NCBI RefSeq assembly: GCF_013426205.1
Contig: NC_089423.1
Coordinates: 2,232,001 to 2,296,000, forward strand
Reading direction: 5' to 3'
Source: Metarhizium brunneum
Taxonomy: Eukaryota; Ascomycota; Sordariomycetes; Hypocreales; Clavicipitaceae
Length of the DNA stretch: 64,000 nucleotides
Position 1 is the stretch's first letter, and each line of letters starts with the position of its first letter. Position numbers and translations under genes: made by a program. Below, piece by piece: positions 56,070 through 64,000 of this stretch. A model generated the notes under the pieces. The model searched no databases. It saw only the letters and a list, made by a program, of their open reading frames with translations, and was not told the origin of the DNA.

Positions 56070-57863
56070 TTTCAAAGATGTTGAGGGTGTTTGGGGGTTT
56101 TTGAATATAGAAATTGCTTGCTGTATAAGAGGTATTGCTTGTCGTATGGTATAGACCGGCTATACTTGGCTGATGTCTAAAGTTGGAGAGAAAAGGGATG
56201 TTGAGTTGGATAGTCTGATAGACGTGGCGGGATATTGAGGGCTTTTTGTATTGATTGACGCCGGATGGAAACTTTGGATAATACTGATTCCATGTAGGAC
56301 ACCTAGCCCAGCAGGAATTCTTGACAGGCATCTCGCCGCCTCGTGCTAGGGTGTTTTGGGTCGTTGGCACCGTGACAAGTTTGGTATCATGATGGGCTCC
56401 GCCTCATATATGCCGATGAATCGCGTGGTTCGAGCAAACTGACAGGTCTGAGTCGGAACGCTTGAGGTGAGGAGACTCTCATATCCTACCATACTCAACT
56501 TCTAGTTGCAGGAACCTAGACGAACCCGGAAATTTTTGATCCTCAGGGGGGATGAGCCGCCGCGCATCAACGTCGATCTATCTATCAATACACGTCGCAG
56601 CACTAGATTGAACAAAGGAGGCGTTCGCACTTGACCAGTGAGCCTGCCACCGATTATGCAGTTTCTTCTGGACCTGACTCGGCCTTGGCTTCTTCATACA
56701 ATGCAGCTCCGCTAGGCCCCGAATACCCGTCCTCGATTCGAGACTCGACATCCCAGCGGCGCACGCAATGTCATCTTTGTACCTCAGGGCAACAGGGAGC
56801 CGGCAAGATACTGTAAGCATAGCGTCGTGATACATACAGAACGAAAATACATGCATCTTGTAGACATCCGGAAGACCATTGCCGTGGAACCTCGTCATAA
56901 ACGGCGCACGATGGTTACAGTCTATTTTTGAAGCCTACATGCCCGTCTGAAAGTGACAGACCCATAGGATGGTATTAGCTTGCCATCGCCGGACGGAGCC
57001 CTGCGCTTGGCAAGCAAACACAAGTTCTGAATCATCTGATGGACCTTGGAGCCGCATCCGCCAAGCCGAAACATATCCCCCGTCTGCTGAAACCTGCCAC
57101 AGCCCTCAAGACTGCGCTTTAAAAAGAAACAAGCTCAGCTCCTTCAATAGCCCACGGATAGACGCGCCGGATCGCTCCATCCTCAATCCGTTTGAGTCAG
57201 TTGATACCACACATGAAACGCCACTCGGATGGACTGTGTCGCAGAAGGGAGTATATTTAAACGGCCCGCCATGTACTAATGTGGTTTGAAAGATGATATA
57301 TGCTGTCAGCGAGTCATTTTCTACCCTTTTCTTCTTTTTCCTTTTCTTTTCAAGCACAATCTGTTTCCTAGTCGACAACACGCGGCGAGTAGATATTGTG
57401 GAGAATCAAAACCCGGGGATATCGGGTTATATCAACTCGGCCGAGTCGTGGCCAGGCAGTAATGTTGAATCTATTTCCAAGGTTCAAACTCGGGTACATG
57501 TAAAACGTGGAGGCGACTTATGCTTGCGTCTTGCCCAAGACAAGTAAATGTCTGCAATGTCATCTTTTCATCATAAGCAGACTGACACCAAGCTCCCAGT
57601 CGACTAGTAAGCATTGAGAGCACAGCATCTGGCCTACAGTATGGCGAGTTTGAGCACATCAACTAGAATTGCGCTTTATCAATTGTGAACTGTGTCTAAC
57701 TGAATCAAGTGGTATCTATTTCACCCGCGCCTTGAATGCCAGCCAACCCAACGCCCTCTCAAAAGCCAAGCCCAGAAATACCTTCAAATGCATGCCCGCA
57801 GTATCCATAAAATTACCTCCTCTTTTCGTCAAATTCGTATCAGTGGCCATCTACGTCTTTTCA
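56070..57863. other. Intergenic, secreted repeat protein to NDC80
   Basis: 1.8 kb. Frames of up to about 106 codons exist but have no recognisable family and overlap antisense frames. A TATA-like tatatttaaa sits near 57251. No supported gene or repeat. Confidence 0.45.
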
Positions 57864-60198
57864 TCACAGATCCATGCCTCGGGTGTCATCCTTGTGATCA
57901 TCGACCCCGAGTTCCTTCTCTAGTTCATCTGCCACAAAACCCTCATAGTCATCCAAGTTTTTCTGGACATGTATTTTGAACTTGATTACGTCATTTAGCA
58001 TGCGATCAATTTCTGTGTGCAGCTCCTCGCGCAAAGAGCTTGCCCTCAAGACAAGCTGCTCGTATCTAAAAGCCAATCCTGTTAGTTTCTCCTCATGTCC
58101 AAAAGTTCTTGTGCCCGTGCAGGTCGGGGGGCGTACTCAATAGTTGTGTTGATTTCGCGTTGTTCCAGGAGTTGGACAGATTCTGACAATCCAGCTCGCA
58201 TCCTGGACAACTCCTTCTCCATCTTCTCAATCTGTGCATCCGAACTCAATTTCTGGGCCGTAGTCACCTCTCTCGTCTTTTCGTATTCTTCCCCAGCCGC
58301 TCGTACACGGTGTTGCAGCGCTTCGACTTCGTTGCGCTTGTCCTCAATGGCCTCCTTGATACCGTCCAGCAAGTCATGATCTTTCATCATGTCTTCCATG
58401 GCCGCACTTCGTCTATCAGAGATTTCCTTCCGTAGCATCAGGAAGTTGCTTCGAATTTGTCCTCGAAGATCGAGGTTAAGAATGTGGCCGGCTTGGTATC
58501 CTGTTGTTGCATCGGCTAATAAACGTTCAGCTGATGGCGCCATATTACGAGACGCGTTGAGGTTGGTCGACGTAAAATCCGAGCTGTCGTTGATGGTGAG
58601 TTGCAGTTCATAATCTCGACCCCGGGCATTGGCCGCTGTGGCCGGGATCACGGCAATTTGATAAGCAAGAGTATTGTACTTGTCTACCGTGCGCTCAAGT
58701 TCTTCGAGTTTTTGGCCAGCTTCTGACTCCTTCTCTGCAACCTTCTTCTTGATCTCATCAAGCCTCTGGCTAGCAGTTTCAATGCCCTTCTGCAGGCGCT
58801 CGCGCTCAGAGTTCATGCGGTCAATATCCTGCATGCTAATACCCTGTGCATCAACCGCCCTTTGAAGGCTTCTTCGTTCATCTTCCACTTCTTTCAATTC
58901 GTCTACTACCTTGTCCAGTTCTTCATGTAGAACCTGAATGCGATGCTCGTACTTCTCAGATCGCTGTAGAGCCAAGTTGTTGTATTCTTCAAATTTAGTC
59001 TTGTCCTCCTCCATGATTTTGAAATGATCATCTAGTACGGCTGGGTCAGGTGTTGCTTTTTCCAGGTCTTCAATTTCCTTGTGCAGTCTTGCGTTCTCGG
59101 CCTCGAGCATTTCAAGCTCCGAAACATACTTGGCGTTTGAATCCTCGAAAGCTCTGGCCATGGCGTCGATGTGTGGTGCAAGAATCCGTTCGGCATCGTC
59201 ATCGCCCGTATCGTCGTCCATGGCGAGCCAGTCCTTGTACGCCGTGCTCAAAAAGTCAAAAATAATGTGGTCGTCGCTAACATCCACACCAGCCTCCAGG
59301 CAGGCATCAGCGTACTTGTTGGCAGCATAGCCCTCCAACATTTGCACCAGCTGCATCATCCAATACAAGAGACCCAAAAAAGTGCTCCAATTTTGGCCAC
59401 CAACGGCAGCTAGCTGGCTTTTGGTAATGCTCCTCTCGAATGGATACCTAAGCTGCTTCAAGATGGGCGGGACTTCCTGGTCAATGTTTTTCAAAAACCT
59501 ATGGCCGGGGTCAATGCGATGGTACAGCCACTGAAACATGTAATTGAAGTCCTTTTGGGTTGGAGACTTCATGACATTTGGCGACAAGGTATGGCTCATT
59601 TGCATTTCGAAATCGTTCTGTGCCATGTACTCCATCAACTCTTGACCCATCCTCATTTGGAAAGATCTATCCTTCAGAGGGCGAGGGTCCTTTGGCACAC
59701 CGGCAGGCTGCAGCGTTGTCTGAAAGAAGCCTTGGTGATTGTTCACGCCCCCCACCGTCGACTGCCTTGGCCTGTAGATGCTGCTTCGCCTCTCTGCATC
59801 AGAAAATTGTCTCGTCATTCCTGGAGTCTGAAGGACATTTTTAGGCTGGAATGATGATCGTTTGACTGATGACGGGCCAATATCCGCAAGATTTGTACCT
59901 GAAGATGTGCGTTGGAACATGGGCTGGCTTGGTCTCGACATGGCGAGGGATTGCCTAGATCCCGATACCGATCGTACATGGCCATTGTTGTTCGAGTTGG
60001 TCCGTTTCATTGTTGAGCCTGGGGGTGGAAGCCCGGTGTTCGTCCCTATGCCTCCAAGTGTCTACGCCGCAGGTCAGTACATGTGGCATCTTGATGCGAC
60101 AAGTCTCATTTCCAATGCAACGGGGCGATATGCTATACTTTGTGTCAACCTACCTCTCTTGGCCTGCGGACACTCCACAAACCCGTGTCCTGGGACAT
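57864..60198 (-). CDS. NDC80: Kinetochore protein Ndc80 (Hec1)
   Basis: Exons 60198-60154, 60061-58137 and 58065-57864 give 723 aa. The short first exon encodes [15 protein letters not shown] and joins [10 protein letters not shown], as in other fungal Ndc80 proteins. The tempting ATG at 60010 is internal. A basic Ser-rich tail leads to the calponin-homology microtubule-binding domain at about 135-290 ([59 protein letters not shown]). Long coiled coils follow to the end ([20 protein letters not shown] and beyond). The last intron uses GTACGC and restores [20 protein letters not shown]. Ndc80 links spindle microtubules to kinetochores with Nuf2, Spc24 and Spc25. Divergent from PEX14. Confidence 0.95.
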
Positions 60199-60839
60199 GA
60201 TATAGAGGCGCAACGGGATGCTTCGTGGGAAACTTTGAGACAGGCTCCAGTGCCTTGAGCCGTAGATACGAGAGTGCTGAATTCAAGTTGTGATGTCTGA
60301 AAAGTTAAGGGAAGGAAATGCGACGATGCTTCGATACAACCGACAATGGCGGTGCGGGTCGCCAAGTCTGTTGCTCCGAGGGAAAGTAAACAAACCGTCG
60401 CCTGTTGAACAGTGATTGGACACGACCCCACTTGAGCCACCAGTGGGGCTTCTAGACACGAAGGCACGTGACCCGTCCTCGGCCTTGACACTTCCCTCGC
60501 CTCCTAACGTTGCTCTACAAATGCCTAGGCACTGAAAAAGAGGTGGGCCCCATTTTCTCCAATTAAACGGAGAGACAGCAATGGTGGTTCAAAGCAGCCT
60601 CGGCTGCTTCGAGTCATCGCATTCATTTCATGGGTTAATTCCTGTCCCCAGAGATCCACTGATGCTGCACGCAGCCAAGCTAAACCTGCCCACGGCACAT
60701 GTCGACGACTCCAAACTCATCTCTCCTTCGCTCCGCATCGTCTTTTCTCTTCCATTCTGCCGATCCGTCGCTTCACTTCGCCCTCTTCCGCCTCAGCTTG
60801 GCGATGCAGCTGGAGCAAGTGTAATATATAGTAACCACA
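60199..60839. promoter_or_regulatory. Divergent promoter region, NDC80 / PEX14
   Basis: 641 bp between the two start codons. C/T-rich close to the PEX14 start. No other gene supported. Confidence 0.5.
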
Positions 60840-62117
60840 ATGGCAATTCGCGAGGACTTGGTGGCCTCTGCGGTAAGTTCATCATTCGGATCCATGCTCA
60901 CCATCGACCCAATGCCAGCCGTTTACTGACTAAAGATCCGTCGCAGGCTCAATGTAAGTTAATTCGCCGAAGCAAAGCCTGCTTCCGTAATCCCATTCGA
61001 AGGCATTAACACTATGTGCAGTTCTGCAGGACCCGAGCGTTGCGTCCTCTACTGTCGAGAACAAAATCCAGTTTCTCCGATCCAAGAATCTCACCCAAGA
61101 GGAAATTAACACTGCCCTCGCTCGCACAGGCAGTCCAGCCCCAGCTGGCGCCGTACAATATGGCTCACCGGCCGGCCCTCCCCAACAGTACTATCCTCCT
61201 TATGCACAGCAGGCATGGCAACCACCTCCCCCCGCGCCGCGGAGAGATTGGCGGGACTGGTTTATCATGGCCACTGTTGTCAGCGGGGTAGGCTACGGCC
61301 TGTACTCTCTGAGCAAGGTGAGATTCCTCGGACAGTGTTCTATGTTGGTATATATGGCTAAGCATAGTGGAAATAGCGATACGTCTATCCTCTTATCGCA
61401 CCCCCCACCCCCGAAAGACTGGAGCAGGACAAGAAGTCAATAGAAGAACAGTTTGACAAGGCTTTTGCCTTGGTTGAACAGTTGGCTAGGGATACCGAGG
61501 CTCTCAAAGATGCTGAGAAGCAGAGAACCGAGAAGTTGGACAATGCAATATCTGAGCTTGAGACCGTCATGTCGGACCTCAAGTCTGCCAACCGGCGTCG
61601 GGAGGATGATGCGCAGCGCATTCGCGAGGACGTCCAGTCGTTGAAGGACGCCATTCCCAAGGCTATGGAAAATCAAAAGACTCTCGCCGACAATCGATTG
61701 TCCGAGATCAATACTGAGCTCACCAGCCTCAAAACGCTCGTTTCCCAGAGAATGGCACCGAGTGCCTCGCCTGCCACCGGCACCGGCACCAGCACCACCA
61801 GCAGTTCATTCCCGCGCTCATCCGGCAGTACACTTCCAGCTGGTCGATCGTCTACCTCCACGGCCACGACTCCTGCGTCGGCAACCGTGGAGAGTGTCCC
61901 CGAAAGCTCCAGCACGTCAACACCTGCAGCAGCGGCTGCCACCACCACCGAAGCTCCCAAGAATCCCGCGCAAAGTTTCAGCCGGCCGCCGGGGCTTACC
62001 AGTGGCAGCGGCAGTTCAACCAAGGCGTCAATCCCCGCTTGGCAGATGGCTGCAGCCCAGTCTGCCTCGAGCGCAACTACTGAAGGCAGCGGCAAGGAGT
62101 CTGGCACCAGTTCTTGA
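60840..62117 (+). CDS. PEX14: Peroxisomal membrane docking protein Pex14
   Basis: Exons 60840-60872, 60947-60953 (7 nt), 61022-61317 and 61377-62117 give 358 aa. The microexon is needed to form MAIREDLVASAAQFLQDPSV, the standard Pex14 start; skipping it would shift the frame. The conserved N-terminal receptor-binding domain continues NKIQFLRSKNLTQEEINTAL. A Pro/Gln/Tyr-rich linker, one hydrophobic segment (WFIMATVVSGVGYGLYSL) and a long coiled coil (about 135-230, starting ERLEQDKKSIEEQFDKAFAL) follow. The Ser/Thr/Ala-rich C-terminus is disordered. Pex14 docks the cargo receptor Pex5 and forms the import pore at the peroxisome. Downstream of the divergent NDC80. Confidence 0.95.
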
Positions 62118-63017
62118 ACTGGTATAGGCGGAGATCGTGGCGAGTTTAATAGGACGCATGACAATGAGTAATGGGCAAGGGTTGAAGAGCTTCATGCCCG
62201 CAACATGAGCCTGGCATGCGCGACATGTCATACACCTAAAGTATGGACGTGGAGTGACAACTTTGTAGCTCCTTGAAATCAATACTGCAATGTACTAGTA
62301 GCACTGTGACATTACAATGGATACAACTCAAGAATTGGATGCGCAGCCATATCAGAGTTCTGAGCAACAAACCAAGCAGCACTTCTCTGCAGGCTCCGTA
62401 CATACATGCTCCATAGATGCCTGCAGCTCTCAAGTAAGCAAGTGGACTCGTTTGTCGACGCAAGTAGACGCGGAGCAATAAATTTATGGGGAAGCGATGA
62501 ATTGCGGTTCTTTGTAGTATGTACTCGTGCGGCAACAAGCAGACTGTGCCGCTCTGCCTCGGCACCGTTCGAACGCCGAACTCACGAGGAGGAGTCCGGG
62601 GTTCGGCCCGTTTCCCAGAGCCGTCCCCGACTCCCCAACTCCCCGACTCCCCGCGGCCCAGTGGTGACTGCCACTGGTCACTCCCCCACATTTGTCGGCC
62701 TCGAGTCGCAACATGAACATGGTCACTCGATGACTCGAGGACTCGAGGCATCTTTATATACTGCAACCAACCGCATTCGCCGTTTCTGAAGCCCCCCGTA
62801 GCCGGAAGTCCTTTCTGGCTTGCTCCTCTTGGTGCATGTCTTTCGTCTTGTTTCTGGTGGGCAAGGATGGCAGTTACTAGTTAGATCCGCCTCCTCGTCA
62901 TAGCCTCTCACCCATTGCATTGCCCAATACCCCCCTCCATCTTGCCTCGGCCTGGCTTCTCATCGCTCCTTTTCTACTCGACGAACGTTGACGTCTCAGA
63001 ACACCACAGCCGGCATC
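62118..63017. other. Intergenic, PEX14 to alpha/beta hydrolase
   Basis: 900 bp. A ccccgactccccaactcccc-type repeat lies near 62625-62655, followed by a short gactcgaggactcgagg repeat near 62732-62748. No supported gene. Confidence 0.4.
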
Positions 63018-64000
63018 ATGTCAGATTCATCAACGGCACTCGAGCAGCCGCGTCCACAAACACCCAAAAGACCGGGGGCCTCTGCATTGTTCTGGCTCGG
63101 CCTCTCTTACACGCCACTCATTGCCCGAGTGTCACTCTCTCACTCGCTCAACCTCGCAGATAGCTCACCGTACCAGGACCTGCGAAGCGCCGTAACCGTT
63201 GCCTTTCTCCGCGCCTTCATTGCGCCCAAGGAAGGAAACCCGCGTCCCTTTTCCCAGACCCAAAGGCGTACCGTGACCAAGTTGCCCATCAAAGGAAGAA
63301 TATGGGTCAGCAACTACACGGTCCCCATACCTCCGGAGCCGGAATCCATCACGGAAGCAGTCGGCAAGGTGATCGAGTCCCTGAACAATCCGGATGTCCC
63401 AGTCCCCAAGACTTATTTGCCCCATGTAGCTCCCGTGTCTGGTGAGTGGACGGGCTATCGAGCCGGCGCCAAACAAGATGAGCCGGCCCCAAGCATCTCA
63501 GACAGAGAAAAGTACGTTGAGATGATGAAGGAGGTGAAGAAGCCAACGACCATCTTGTACCTCCACGGCGGGGGGCATGCGTTCCTGGACCCTGCTAGTC
63601 ATCGGCCGACAGTGAAGAAGCTGGCCAAGATTACGGGTGGCCGGGCCTTTTCCGTACGGTACAGATTGGTGCCGCAGAGTCCTTTCCCGACATCTCTTCT
63701 GGATTGCCTGATTGCATATCTCATGCTCCTCTATCCGCCGCCGGGGGCGTTCCACGACCCGGTGAAACCAGAGCACATTGTTATTTCAGGAGACAGGTAC
63801 GTCCCCCGACCAGAGTCCCTCCCCAGCCTGCATGCCTCCGGGATAACTGATGCTCTCCGTCTCGCAGCGCCGGCGGAAACTTGACCATGGCCTTGATTCA
63901 AGTCATTGTCGAGCTAAATCGCCTTGGACAACGCATCACATGGCACGGCGAACCGCGGGACATTCCCATCCCCGCCGCAACGGCCTGCAACTCCCCTTGG
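63018..64000 (+). CDS. Alpha/beta hydrolase (steryl acetyl hydrolase/HSL type), 3' end outside window
   Basis: Exon 1 is 63018-63796, the intron is 63797-63867, and exon 2 starts at 63868 and runs off the right edge. The ATG at 63018 (MSDSSTALEQPRPQTPKRPG) is the first in frame. The hormone-sensitive-lipase-type motifs are present: oxyanion YLHGGGHAFLDPASH, FSVRYRLVPQSPFPTSLLDC, and the nucleophile elbow GDSAGGN formed exactly across the intron, followed by LTMALIQVIVELNR. The catalytic Asp and His would lie beyond the window. A hydrophobic stretch near residue 30 may be a membrane anchor. Relatives include Say1-like sterol deacetylases and lipases, and the substrate is not determinable here. 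Confidence 0.82.

Overview
The window is nuclear DNA of a filamentous ascomycete. Genes are mostly 0.5-4 kb apart, and introns are short (mostly 50-240 bp) with GT(A/G)AG-type donors. Nearly every protein has the layout known from Sordariomycetes. The gene set and promoter style fit Hypocreales best (an entomopathogenic or soil relative of Metarhizium/Fusarium). That placement is an inference from family recognition, not a search.

Layout. 1-1435: 5' part of exocyst SEC3 (minus, runs off the left edge). 2192-3351: S58/DmpA-type peptidase broken by a nonsense codon and a frameshift. 3979-10502: mitochondrial hydroxyacid-oxoacid transhydrogenase, dynactin p27, complex I 51 kDa subunit, type-B carboxylesterase. 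11117-17476: ade2 (AIR carboxylase), a PEX11-family peroxin, a CUE+Smr (Cue2-like) protein. 18615-27892: NPC1-type sterol transporter, YTH-domain RNA reader, GPI18 mannosyltransferase, acyl-protein-thioesterase-like hydrolase. 27939-28397: inverted pair of decayed copia-type integrase fragments. 28394-29835: L-fuconate dehydratase-like enzyme. 30770-31270: decayed agmatine-deiminase-like fragment in a gene-poor stretch that ends at 33453. 33453-36662: proline-rich conserved protein and RAD10/ERCC1. 38388-44744: secreted GH47 mannosidase, 70-aa conserved protein, NAPE-PLD-like hydrolase, SNU13. 47333-54556: AAAP amino-acid transporter, ARV1, LaeA-like methyltransferase. 55469-62117: secreted repeat protein, NDC80, PEX14. 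63018-64000: 5' part of an alpha/beta hydrolase, cut by the right edge.

Most genes are housekeeping: secretion and lipid traffic (SEC3, NPC1, ARV1, GPI18), peroxisome (PEX11, PEX14), mitochondrion (complex I, HOT), purine synthesis, kinetochore, DNA repair, and RNA biology (SNU13, YTH, Cue2-like). I see no operon-like functional cluster, no biosynthetic backbone enzyme beside the methyltransferase, no CRISPR array, no rRNA, and no tRNA I could support. The more unusual items are two decayed enzyme genes, the head-to-head retroelement remnant with RIP-like differences, a 7-nt microexon in PEX14, stop-free or repeat-bearing introns, and a 9-bp motif (TACTCCGTA) recurring only between genes. Exon boundaries were placed by hand from splice consensus, reading frame and recalled family sequence, and were not checked against RNA.
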